This document shows, piece by piece, positions 9,407 to 16,309 of a DNA stretch of 21,316 bases (positions are counted from its first letter, which is position 1; each line of letters starts with the position of its first letter). The notes below the pieces were generated by a model. That model saw only the letters and a program-made list of their open reading frames with translations. It ran no database searches and had not been told where the DNA came from. Source of the DNA: MESE01 sp036675035 (GTDB lineage: Bacteria > Pseudomonadota > Gammaproteobacteria > Burkholderiales > Burkholderiaceae_D); the NCBI GenBank assembly GCA_036675035.1, contig JAKFFO010000073.1, forward strand, positions 1-21,316, read 5' to 3'. Both the position numbers and the translations under genes were made by a program.

Positions 9407-9433
9407 CCCCTCTCCCGCTTGCGGGAGAAGGGG
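9407..9433. repeat. GC-rich palindromic intergenic repeat after the SUF operon
   Basis: CTCCCGC-TT-GCGGGAG (9412-9427), extended by CCCC and GGGG with one bulged A, about 50 bp after the Rieske gene. The T-run lies before the hairpin on the + strand, so it is not a + strand intrinsic terminator, and it does not work in reverse either. It looks like a dispersed palindromic repeat, similar in style to the element at 17936-18090. Confidence 0.5.
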
Positions 9434-9480
9434 GTAGGACGCGATATCTGTCCTAAATGCGCCGCTGCCAGATTTTAAGC

Positions 9481-9529
9481 TAGTTCCAAACAGTCACGCA
9501 TTTTTAACGTAATTCCAAATAGCCACACA
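9481..9529. repeat. Imperfect 20-bp direct repeat upstream of the FmdE-like gene
   Basis: TAGTTCCAAACAGTCACGCA (9481-9500) and TAATTCCAAATAGCCACACA (9510-9529) match at 16 of 20 positions and start 29 bp apart. They end 21 bp before the start codon of the FmdE-like gene. They could be operator sites or a duplicated remnant. Confidence 0.55.
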
Positions 9530-9550
9530 AACTCCGACCATCTCCACACC

Positions 9551-10156
9551 ATGACCTATCCAACATTTTTCGATCACGCCCCCACCATCGCCATGCACGA
9601 CAGCCTTGCCGAATTCCTCGGCGCGTCCAGCGACGGCTTGCTGATGTACCGCTACATGGATGCGGTCCGGCTCGCCGGGCATTCCTGTCCTACCGTGGCA
9701 GGCGCTTGGCTGATGACGCGGCGCGCGTTGCAGATGCTGTATCCGGATCAGACGCCGGAGCGCGGCGCGATTGAAGTGGCTTTTTCTTCCGCACAGGATG
9801 AAGGCGTGACCGGTGTGATCGCCAGTGTCGCGGGGCTGGTGACCGGCGCGGCGGGAGCGGGCGGGTTCAAAGGGATCGGTGGCAGTTTCAACCGGCAAAA
9901 CCTGTTGCAGTTTTCCAGCGACATTCCGGGTGAAGCCAGCTTTGCGCGCACAGATACCGGAGACACCGTGCATCTGCGCATGCACATGCAGCGGGTGCCG
10001 GGCGATCCGCGTACCAGCGAATTGTTGCGCGCCAGTCTGACCGGTAACGCAACAGCGGAACAAAAAGCGGAGTTTTCCAATTTGTGGCAACAGCGCGTCA
10101 AGCGCATTCTGCTCGATCATGCCGACGATACGGAAGTGATCGGCGTGATCGTCTGA
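9551..10156 (+). CDS. FmdE-like domain protein of unknown function
   Basis: 201 residues with no signal peptide or membrane span. The segment VRLAGHSCPTVAGAWLM (residues 39-55) resembles the FmdE domain opening, G-H-x-C-P, in which His44 and Cys46 would be metal ligands. It is followed by an Ala/Gly-rich stretch (GLVTGAAGAGGFKGIGG, about residues 97-113). In methanogens FmdE accompanies molybdenum formylmethanofuran dehydrogenase. In bacteria the domain is widespread without a settled role, so I give none. It stands alone between the SUF operon (194 bp upstream) and metY (99 bp downstream). The ATG has no clear ribosome site, and imperfect direct repeats lie just before it. The coding frame is well supported by its length and continuous codon pattern; the domain assignment is moderate. 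Confidence 0.62.
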   Translation: MTYPTFFDHAPTIAMHDSLAEFLGASSDGLLMYRYMDAVRLAGHSCPTVAGAWLMTRRALQMLYPDQTPERGAIEVAFSSAQDEGVTGVIASVAGLVTGAAGAGGFKGIGGSFNRQNLLQFSSDIPGEASFARTDTGDTVHLRMHMQRVPGDPRTSELLRASLTGNATAEQKAEFSNLWQQRVKRILLDHADDTEVIGVIV

Positions 10157-10255
10157 TCGGAAAGGCGCCGTATCTGTAATCGGCCCGGTAATGGCACAAT
10201 AGCTGTTCGCCATTCCCCTTTGCATTGTTGTCAACCCATAAAAACAGGACAAAAG

Positions 10256-11542
10256 ATGAAAATTGAAACCCTGGCTGTGCATGCCGGCTATTCGCCGGAC
10301 CCTACCACCAAGTCAGCGGCGGTACCGATTTATCAGACCGTCGCATATGCATTCGACAATGCGCAGCATGGCGCCGACCTGTTCGACCTGAAGGTGCCGG
10401 GCAATATCTACACCCGCATCATGAATCCGACCCAGGACGTGCTGGAAAAGCGGGTTGCTGCGCTGGAAGGCGGCGTTGCTGCGCTGGCGGTTGCGTCAGG
10501 CATGTCGGCCATTACCTATGCGATCCAGACCATCACCGAAGCGGGCGACAATTTCATCTCGGCCAGCCAGTTGTATGGCGGCACCTACAATCTGTTCGCG
10601 CATACGCTGCCGCAAATGGGCATCGAAGTGCGCTTTGCCGATGCGCGCAAGCCTGAGACATTCGCAGCGCTGATCGATGCACGCACCAAGGCAATTTTCT
10701 GCGAATCGATCGGTAATCCGTTGGGCAACGTCACCGATATCGGCAAGCTGGCCGAGATCGCGCACGCACACGGCATTCCGCTGATCGTCGACAACACGGT
10801 GCCCAGCCCCTACCTGTGCCGTCCGTTCGAGCACGGCGCCGATATCGTGGTACATGCGCTCACCAAATATCTCGGTGGTCACGGCAACAGTATTGGCGGT
10901 GCTATCGTCGACAGCGGAAAGTTTCCATGGGCCGAGCACAAGGAGCGCTTCAAGCGCCTGAATGAACCGGACGTGTCCTATCACGGCGTGGTCTATACCG
11001 AAGCATTGGGAGCGGCAGCGTATATCGGCCGTGCCCGTGTTGTGCCTCTGCGTAACATGGGTGCTGCGATTGCACCGATGAATTCTTTCCTGATCCTGCA
11101 GGGCATTGAAACCTTGGCGCTGCGTATGGATCGAATTTGCGACAACAGCATTGCGATTGCACGCTACCTGAAGAAACACCCTAAGGTTGCGTGGGTCAAT
11201 TATGCTGGCCTGGAAGATCATCCGGATCATGCGCTGGTCAAGAAATACATGAATGGCAAGGCGTCCGGCATTCTGGCGTTCGGTGTCAAGAGCGCTGGCA
11301 AAAGCGATCCGCGCGTTGCAGGTGCGCGCGTACTCGATGCGCTGCAATTGTTTACGCGTCTGGTCAACATCGGGGATGCCAAATCGCTGGCCACCCATCC
11401 GGCGTCGACCACGCACCGCCAGCTCGATGCAGACGAACTGGCCAAGGCGGGTGTGTCGGAAGACATGCTGCGCTTGTCGATCGGCATCGAGCATATCGAC
11501 GACTTGATCGCTGACCTCGACCAGGCACTGGCCGCCGTTTAA
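10256..11542 (+). CDS. metY: O-acetylhomoserine sulfhydrylase (MetY), PLP-dependent
   Basis: 428 residues, the usual length of the MetY branch of the Cys/Met PLP enzymes (MetB and MetC are shorter, near 390). It makes homocysteine from O-acetylhomoserine and sulfide in the cytoplasm. It opens with KIETLAVHAGYSPDPTTKSAAVPIYQT. Further motifs are YTRIMNPTQDVLEKRVAALEGG, SQLYGGTYNLF and the PLP lysine Lys204 in VVHALTKYLGGHG. It ends with THPASTTHRQL and RLSIGIEHIDDLIADL. I chose the ATG at 10256 because AGGA lies 6 bp upstream and the protein then begins at the conserved KIETLAVHAG; the longer frame from 10220 adds an unconserved leader. It is monocistronic: a terminator (11595-11618) follows. 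O-acetylserine may be a second substrate, as in many family members. Confidence 0.93.
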   Translation: MKIETLAVHAGYSPDPTTKSAAVPIYQTVAYAFDNAQHGADLFDLKVPGNIYTRIMNPTQDVLEKRVAALEGGVAALAVASGMSAITYAIQTITEAGDNFISASQLYGGTYNLFAHTLPQMGIEVRFADARKPETFAALIDARTKAIFCESIGNPLGNVTDIGKLAEIAHAHGIPLIVDNTVPSPYLCRPFEHGADIVVHALTKYLGGHGNSIGGAIVDSGKFPWAEHKERFKRLNEPDVSYHGVVYTEALGAAAYIGRARVVPLRNMGAAIAPMNSFLILQGIETLALRMDRICDNSIAIARYLKKHPKVAWVNYAGLEDHPDHALVKKYMNGKASGILAFGVKSAGKSDPRVAGARVLDALQLFTRLVNIGDAKSLATHPASTTHRQLDADELAKAGVSEDMLRLSIGIEHIDDLIADLDQALAAV

Positions 11543-11549
11543 GCGGCAG

Positions 11550-11580
11550 GGCGGTATCTGTCGTAATTGGGGATACCGCC
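11550..11580. other. Hairpin after metY
   Basis: Perfect 9-bp inverted repeat GGCGGTATC / GATACCGCC with a 13-nt loop, 8 bp after the metY stop. No T-run follows. It precedes the better terminator at 11595-11618 and may add to transcript-end protection. Confidence 0.5.
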
Positions 11581-11594
11581 TTACAACGTTTCAT

Positions 11595-11618
11595 TGCAAG
11601 GACTCCTTGCATGTTTTT
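11595..11618 (+). terminator. Intrinsic terminator between metY and hemN
   Basis: Stem TGCAAGG / CCTTGCA with the tight loop ACT, then G and TTTTT (11614-11618). It ends only 13 bp before the hemN start codon and directly abuts the hemN ribosome site (AAGG at 11619-11622). It therefore either terminates metY transcripts or acts as an attenuator for hemN. Confidence 0.65.
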
Positions 11619-11631
11619 AAGGTAAATATCC

Positions 11632-13023
11632 ATGTCCGTCACATCGCCAGATATCGTCATATCGGAAGAGCTGATCCGAAAGTTCGATCGCCAGGGACCG
11701 CGCTATACATCCTATCCTACTGCGGACCGATTCAATACCGGCTTCACGCTGCAGATCTATCATCAGTATCTGGAGCAGCGCGCCAGGCGCACCGGCAATC
11801 CGCCCCTGTCAATCTACGTGCATCTGCCGTTTTGCGAATCGCTTTGTTATTTCTGCGCGTGCAACAAGATAATTACCAAGGATCACAGCCGGGCAGCCGA
11901 GTATCTGCGTTACCTGGAAAAGGAAATGGCGCTGGTCGCTGCGCGCATCGGCAAGGACCGGCGCGCGGTGCAATTGCATCTGGGTGGCGGCACGCCGACC
12001 TTCCTGAGCTCGGCGGAAATGCGCCAGCTGATGGAAATGCTGCGCCGGCATTTCGATTTTTCCGACGATGCCGAGCTCGGTGTCGAGATCGATCCGCGCA
12101 CAGTCAATCAGGACACGCTGGCGATGCTGGCAGAGCTCGGTTTCAACCGCACCAGTTTCGGGGTGCAGGATTTCGATCCGGACGTGCAGGCGGCGGTGAA
12201 CCGGATTCAACCGCTGGAAATGGTTGAACGCGCAGTAACCGCGAGCCGCAATGCGAATTTCCTATCGGTGAACGCCGATCTTATTTACGGCTTGCCAAAG
12301 CAGACGCTGGCCAGCTTCGACCGCACGCTCGACAGCGTGATCCGGCTGTCGCCCGATCGCATCGCGCTCTACAATTATGCGCATCTTCCGAGCCGCTTCA
12401 AGGCACAGCGGCAGATCATCGAAAGCGACCTGCCGTCGGCGGAGGCGCGCCTGCAGATCTTCCTGCGGTCGATGCAGCGGCTGCTGGACGCAGGTTATGA
12501 ATATATCGGGCTGGATCATTTCTCCAAGCCCGAGGATGAACTGAACCAGGCTCGGTTGAACAAGAGCCTGCACCGCAATTTTCAGGGTTATACGACGCGC
12601 GCCGAATGCGATCTGATCGGCTTCGGCGTATCGGCTATCGGCAAGGTAGGCGACTCGTACAGCCAGTCGGTGCGCACGATCAAGGCGTACTACCAGCATC
12701 TCGACGCGGGCGAACTGCCGCTCGAAAAAGGCTTTTCTTTGACGCAGGACGACGTGTTGCGCCGTCAGGTCATCATGGAATTGATGTGCAGCGGCCCGGT
12801 AGATTTCGCCGCGATCAATGCGGCCTACGATATCGATTTCCGCAACTATTTCGCGACGGAGCTGGCACTGCTGCAGCCCTACGAAGAAGCTGGCCTCATC
12901 ACCATCGACGCCGGCGGAATCACGGTAACGCCCACTGGCCGGCTGTTCGTGCGTGCGGTCGGCATGGTATTCGACAAATACCTCGGCCAGCCCACGACAT
13001 CGAGCTATTCAAAATTGATTTAG
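11632..13023 (+). CDS. hemN: HemN, oxygen-independent coproporphyrinogen III oxidase (radical SAM)
   Basis: 463 residues, matching E. coli HemN (457). It decarboxylates two propionates of coproporphyrinogen III to give protoporphyrinogen IX without oxygen, using two SAM molecules. The radical-SAM site is Cys68-x3-Cys72-x2-Cys75-x-Cys77 in YVHLPFCESLCYFCACNK, the HemN-specific form. The N-terminal trip-wire-like segment RQGPRYTSYPTADRF is present, as is the glycine-rich HLGGGTPTFLS. The C-terminal HemN domain includes YIGLDHFSKPEDELNQA and QGYTTRAECDLIGFGVSAIG. These features separate it from HemW-type proteins, which lack the N-terminal part. It shares a likely transcript with the haemoglobin gene 38 bp downstream. 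No FNR box was seen upstream, although hemN is often FNR-controlled. Confidence 0.96.
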   Translation: MSVTSPDIVISEELIRKFDRQGPRYTSYPTADRFNTGFTLQIYHQYLEQRARRTGNPPLSIYVHLPFCESLCYFCACNKIITKDHSRAAEYLRYLEKEMALVAARIGKDRRAVQLHLGGGTPTFLSSAEMRQLMEMLRRHFDFSDDAELGVEIDPRTVNQDTLAMLAELGFNRTSFGVQDFDPDVQAAVNRIQPLEMVERAVTASRNANFLSVNADLIYGLPKQTLASFDRTLDSVIRLSPDRIALYNYAHLPSRFKAQRQIIESDLPSAEARLQIFLRSMQRLLDAGYEYIGLDHFSKPEDELNQARLNKSLHRNFQGYTTRAECDLIGFGVSAIGKVGDSYSQSVRTIKAYYQHLDAGELPLEKGFSLTQDDVLRRQVIMELMCSGPVDFAAINAAYDIDFRNYFATELALLQPYEEAGLITIDAGGITVTPTGRLFVRAVGMVFDKYLGQPTTSSYSKLI

Positions 13024-13028
13024 GAACT

Positions 13029-13047
13029 ATTGAACCATTGAACCATT
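13029..13047. repeat. 8-bp tandem repeat between hemN and the haemoglobin gene
   Basis: ATTGAACC occurs twice in tandem (13029-13036, 13037-13044), followed by a partial third copy ATT. It fills most of the 38-bp gap before the haemoglobin start. Probably a slippage duplication; it could alter spacing in the translation-initiation region. Confidence 0.7.
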
Positions 13048-13061
13048 CATCGAACACCCGC

Positions 13062-13448
13062 ATGACAATGAAATACGACACGATTACCCGCGATGGCGTC
13101 AGGCAGCTGGTCGACCAGTTCTACGGCAAGGTTCGCGCAGACGATATGCTGGGACCGGTTTTCCTGAAGGCACTCGGTGAGGACTGGACCGAACATCTGG
13201 GACGGCTCACTGAATTCTGGTCCACCATCGTGCTCGGTACGCGCACTTTCCATGGCAATGTGTACGGCACCCATATGCAGCTGAACGGCATCGAGCCGGA
13301 GCATTTTCAGCGCTGGCTCGCGTTGTTCGGGCAAACTGCCAACGAACTGTTCGAGCCGGAACAGGCTGAACAATTCATGGCAATGGCACGCAGGGTGGCA
13401 TCAAGCCTGCAGATCGGCTTCTTTGGCGAAGTGGTCCATGCAGAGTGA
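13062..13448 (+). CDS. Group 3 truncated haemoglobin (Ctb-like)
   Basis: 128 residues, the same size as Campylobacter Ctb (127). The globin pattern fits group III: Tyr21 at B10 (DQFYGKVR), a GEDWTEHLGRLTEFWSTIVLG helix-E region, proximal His71 at F8 (YGTHMQLNGIEPEHF) and Trp85 at G8 (FQRWLALF). The family binds O2 and NO in the cytoplasm and is linked to low-oxygen growth and nitrosative stress. Two close starts are possible, 13062 (MTMKYDT) and 13068 (MKYDT); neither has a strong ribosome site. The gene follows hemN by 38 bp and is probably co-transcribed. That is functionally sensible, since one makes haem without oxygen and the other uses it. The long same-frame extension back to 12606 lies inside hemN and is rejected. 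Confidence 0.9.
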   Translation: MTMKYDTITRDGVRQLVDQFYGKVRADDMLGPVFLKALGEDWTEHLGRLTEFWSTIVLGTRTFHGNVYGTHMQLNGIEPEHFQRWLALFGQTANELFEPEQAEQFMAMARRVASSLQIGFFGEVVHAE

Positions 13449-13567
13449 CGGCAGCCGGACCTGACCGCGTCAAGCTTCCGGCACATTTCATCGGATGGAT
13501 CTGATCGCCGGCCACGGCGCTCGCAATCCTGTTCGCAGCCTTGCCGTTCTGCTGCGCGCTTCACCTG

Positions 13568-13592
13568 AACGGCACAGAAAATTTGTGCCGTT
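13568..13592 (+). terminator. Hairpin downstream of the haemoglobin gene, weak terminator candidate
   Basis: Perfect 9-bp stem AACGGCACA / TGTGCCGTT with a 7-nt A/T-rich loop, followed by TTTCTGT. It lies 119 bp after the haemoglobin stop. The T-run is broken, so termination is likely but not certain. Confidence 0.45.
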
Positions 13593-13708
13593 TCTGTCCC
13601 GTTGAACCGCAATCCGCGGTGCCGCAACGGCACGCCTTATCGCATTTTTCACACAGCTGTTCGATCGTGATCCGACAATCGGTGACGCGGATCGATTTCC
13701 AGCGAAGG

Positions 13709-13737
13709 TTGAGTTATTCAGTTGTCTGATGCATCAT
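13709..13737 (+). promoter_or_regulatory. Candidate nirK promoter with NsrR-like palindrome
   Basis: TTGAGT (13709-13714), 17-bp spacer, CATCAT (13732-13737). The perfect palindrome TGATGCATCA (13727-13736) covers the -10 region and contains GATGCAT, the core of the known NsrR half-site. It sits 67 bp before the start codon. The palindrome is certain; its use by NsrR is inference. Confidence 0.35.
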
Positions 13738-13803
13738 TGTTGCCACGCCACCATTTTTTCCGGCGTGATATGCCAACCTTACCTGCATCGGAGTGAAAGA
13801 AAT

Positions 13804-15303
13804 ATGCGGCTGACAGCGAAAACCAGAATAACAAACCAGGCAAATTCGAATTCCGTATTTCGCACATGGCTGCTTCCAGCCGTATTGCTATCCTTTGCCC
13901 TGAGCGGATGCGGAAAAAAAGAGGAAGCAAAAAAGGTTGCGGTGGAAGATCCGTACGACGTCACGAAAATGGTATTCGGCGCACCGGAGGCGACTGTGTC
14001 TTCCGAGCGCCATATCGGCCCCTATGCAGTGGGAGAGTCACTCAGTTTCGGTCCCGAGCTCAAGCCGCTCGATCCTTCACCGGTCAAGACCATCCGGCTC
14101 GACTCGACACACAAGATCATTGAAATCGCCCCCGGTGTGAAATTCAGCGGCTGGACTTTCGGCGACCAGGTGCCGGGTCCCACCATACGCGCCCGCGTCG
14201 GCGACAAGGTCCGTTTCAGCATGACCAACCGCAGCGATGAAGTCGTGCAGGCGCCGGTGCTGGCGGCACCGATGATGCATTCGATGGACTTTCATGCCGC
14301 GATGGTTTCGCCGCAGGACAAGTACCGGTCGATCGCACCGGGACAGACAATCTCGTTCGAATTCACGCTCAATTATCCCGGCATCTTCATGTATCACTGC
14401 GGTACGCCGATGATTCTCGAACATATCGCGTCCGGCATGTATGGTGCGCTGATCGTCGAGCCGCGCAACGGCTATCCGACCAAGGTCGACCGGGAATATG
14501 TCGTCGTGCAAAGCGAGTTTTACGTGAAGCCGGACCCGCAGGGGAAAAAAGTCGACGGGCAGCCACTGTATGTGCTGGACGGCGATCGGCTGAAAACCAA
14601 GGCGTCCACCCATACGGTATTCAACGGCAAGCACAATGTCATGGTTGAAAAGCCGCTGCCGGCAAAACCGGGTGAGCGGGTCCGCCTGTTCGTGATGAAT
14701 GTAGGACCCAGCAATACCTCCAGCTTCCACGTGGTTGGCACGATCTTCGACCGGGTCTGGATGGACGGCAACCCGGACAACCAGATGCGCGGCATGCAGA
14801 CCGTGCTGCTCGGTTCCAGCAGCGCCGCAATCGTCGAATTCGTGGTGCCGGAGGCCGGAAAATACATCATGGTCGACCACCATTTCGCCAATGCGTCGCA
14901 AGGCGCGATCGGCCTGATCGATGCGGGCGGCATGCCGGAGGGCGGCGAGCTGGAGCACCACAATATGGCTGCCACCGGTACGCCGACCGACCCGGACGCG
15001 GTCAAGGGCAAGCTCAATTTCGAGAGCAAATGCCTGGCCTGCCACTCAGTCGGGCAGGGCGACAAGCTCGGGCCGGACGTGCTCGGCGTGACCAAGTCCC
15101 GCACCGATGCATGGCTGAAGAAATGGCTGATGACGCCCGAAGCGATGCTGGCATCCGATCCGGACGCAAAGGCCATGCTCGAAAAATATAAGGTACCGAT
15201 GCCGAACCAGAACCTGTCTGAGGCCGAAGCCGATCAACTCATCAAGTACTTCCACTGGATTGATGAGGAATCCGGGTTCGCGCACAAGCTCGGCAAGAAA
15301 TGA
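13804..15303 (+). CDS. nirK: Copper nitrite reductase, lipoprotein form with C-terminal cytochrome c
   Basis: 499 residues; reduces nitrite to NO outside the cytoplasm. The signal sequence ends in the lipobox ALSGC (Cys36); Gly follows, so outer-membrane anchoring is likely, as in Neisseria AniA. Two cupredoxin domains follow. Type 1 copper ligands: His159, Cys199, His207, Met212. Type 2 ligands: His164, His198 and His359 or His360. Catalytic Asp162 lies in HSMDFHAAM and the catalytic His309 in SSFHVVGT. After a linker (about 372-400) comes a cytochrome c domain with CLACH (410-414) and axial Met466 in KVPMPNQ. This three-domain layout resembles Ralstonia pickettii NirK, where the haem feeds the type 1 copper. 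I chose the ATG at 13804 because GGAG precedes it and it gives a proper signal sequence; the same frame runs back to 13729 without sense. It overlaps the next gene. Confidence 0.95.
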   Translation: MRLTAKTRITNQANSNSVFRTWLLPAVLLSFALSGCGKKEEAKKVAVEDPYDVTKMVFGAPEATVSSERHIGPYAVGESLSFGPELKPLDPSPVKTIRLDSTHKIIEIAPGVKFSGWTFGDQVPGPTIRARVGDKVRFSMTNRSDEVVQAPVLAAPMMHSMDFHAAMVSPQDKYRSIAPGQTISFEFTLNYPGIFMYHCGTPMILEHIASGMYGALIVEPRNGYPTKVDREYVVVQSEFYVKPDPQGKKVDGQPLYVLDGDRLKTKASTHTVFNGKHNVMVEKPLPAKPGERVRLFVMNVGPSNTSSFHVVGTIFDRVWMDGNPDNQMRGMQTVLLGSSSAAIVEFVVPEAGKYIMVDHHFANASQGAIGLIDAGGMPEGGELEHHNMAATGTPTDPDAVKGKLNFESKCLACHSVGQGDKLGPDVLGVTKSRTDAWLKKWLMTPEAMLASDPDAKAMLEKYKVPMPNQNLSEAEADQLIKYFHWIDEESGFAHKLGKK

Positions 15304-15713
15304 GGATCCGGCGATTACTGCTTCTGGCACTGCTGTCGGCCGCCTTGCCGCTGACAGCAGCGGCATGCGGCGTGTGCATCGAGGATAAGGTGGCGGCAAC
15401 CTACGATCACGAGGTCGTCACCAAGGCCGCCCGGGACAACCATGCCGTGATGTATTTCGAAATCACGGGATTGGCATCCCGGGTACCACCGACTGAACGG
15501 TGGCTCGTCAATGCGGTGGAAAAGACGCGTGGCGTAGAAAGCGGTTCGGTGCGGGTTTCGCTCGAACAGGCAGCGGTCTCTTTTACGATCGACCCGAACA
15601 GGCATCCGGTTGCCGGCGTCAAGAAGCTGATCGAGCAAAAACTCTTACCGCAGCAGCTTGGTTTGAAACCGCTGCGTACGCTGTACAAGGGAAAGTTGTC
15701 GGCGCCAGCCTGA
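15300..15713 (+). CDS. Small exported CGVC protein with HMA-like fold pattern, overlapping nirK
   Basis: 137 residues. A signal peptide (MRIRRLLLLALLSAALPLTAAA as positions 1-22) is followed at once by Cys23-x2-Cys26 (ACGVCIED). The context AAAC is a poor lipobox, so either a lipoprotein or a free periplasmic protein is possible. Residues 49-115 show a beta-alpha-beta-beta-alpha pattern like heavy-metal-associated domains: VMYFEITGL, PTERWLVNAVEKTRG, SGSVRVSLEQAAVSFTID, VAGVKKLIEQKL. The usual metal-binding CxxC is absent from the first loop and sits instead at the N terminus. Its ATG overlaps the nirK stop (ATGA), so the two are translationally coupled, and a strong terminator follows. I infer a role in copper delivery or redox maturation of NirK. 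I do not recognise an established family name. Confidence 0.8.
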   Translation: MRIRRLLLLALLSAALPLTAAACGVCIEDKVAATYDHEVVTKAARDNHAVMYFEITGLASRVPPTERWLVNAVEKTRGVESGSVRVSLEQAAVSFTIDPNRHPVAGVKKLIEQKLLPQQLGLKPLRTLYKGKLSAPA

Positions 15714-16309
15714 CGCTGACAACCTTTGCAGCAATCCAAAAGAGCATGCCGGACGCATGCTCTTTTTTTGTCCTGCAGTCTGATTCCTGTTCCGAGCTTT
15801 TACGGACGCGCCCTGCATCGCGTTCATCTCCAATTCTTCAAGCCCGGGCAGCGCGTATTTCGTGCACCCACCTGTTCTTCTAATTCGCTATAAAAAGCTC
15901 CTCGATAAAGCGATTTAATTAATACCATTTCCGCATCCGGCGCATGTTGTCGCTTCCACGCGTTGGGAATTATGAGCATCGCCGAAGAGTCGCTGCGCAT
16001 TCGGATACGTCGATGCGGACGACGCGGCTTCCTTACTGGCTGGACAACGGCCTGTTTCATCTACGCCCGGTTTCCATTCCTGCAAATCCGGGTGAAATCC
16101 GTGCTCATTTCGGCCGCATGCCGCGATTCGATCGCGGTATACAGCACCCTCGATTTTCCAAACATGGATCAAGGAATTGGCGGTTCGATTCTTCGACAAT
16201 GTGTCCAACGAATGAAGAAAACCTCTTGAACAAACCAGCCAGCGAGCTGTGTTTCAAACGTTGCAAGGGGTTGAGCGACCAGTTTTTTTATTGTTATCGA
16301 AAGAAGAAA
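15714..16309. other. 596-bp intergenic region and leader of the second nirK
   Basis: It begins with the terminator at 15738-15769. An AT-rich patch (15885-15930) contains TATAAA at 15889-15894, but no matching -35 was found. A perfect hairpin CCGCGAT-TCG-ATCGCGG stands at 16121-16137. A T-rich run AGTTTTTTTA lies 20 bp before the nirK start. Frames of under 100 codons on both strands (for example 15963-16229 + and 15915-16208 -) are unrecognisable and overlap each other, so I do not call a gene. No clear FNR, NnrR or NsrR site was found. Confidence 0.6.
15738..15769 (+). terminator. Strong intrinsic terminator of the first nirK operon
   Basis: Stem AAAAGAGCATGC / GCATGCTCTTTT (12 bp, perfect) with loop CGGAC and a seven-T run at 15763-15769, 25 bp after the stop of the CGVC gene. 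A textbook Rho-independent terminator. The A-run on the other side makes it bidirectional in form. Confidence 0.92.

Larger units (their letters stand above)
13449..13803. other. 355-bp intergenic control region upstream of the first nirK
   Basis: No gene is supported; the short frames here have no recognisable product. It holds a hairpin at 13568-13592, an inverted repeat GATCCG / CGGATC (13669-13674 and 13688-13693), a degenerate FNR/DNR-like stretch TCGAT-CGTG-ATCCG (13661-13674, 7 of 10 matches) and a possible promoter with an overlapping palindrome (13709-13737). Confidence 0.6.

Noticed and set aside
9405..9434. Intrinsic terminator for the SUF operon
   Set aside because: A stable hairpin exists, but the T-run lies upstream of it on the + strand and there is no T-run after it on either strand.
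13729..13803. N-terminal extension of the first NirK
   Set aside because: The frame is open to 13729, but the ribosome site and lipoprotein signal sequence fix the start at 13804.
14077..15045. 322-codon minus-strand open frame opposite the first nirK
   Set aside because: Shadow of a clear nirK gene with all copper ligands; no recognisable product or ribosome site.
16160..16185. Possible FNR half-site ATCAA upstream of the second nirK
   Set aside because: The partner half-site is CAAAC where TTGAT is needed; only one of five bases matches.
15915..16229. Overlapping small frames on both strands upstream of the second nirK
   Set aside because: No recognisable domains, no good ribosome sites, and they conflict with each other; kept as leader or intergenic sequence.
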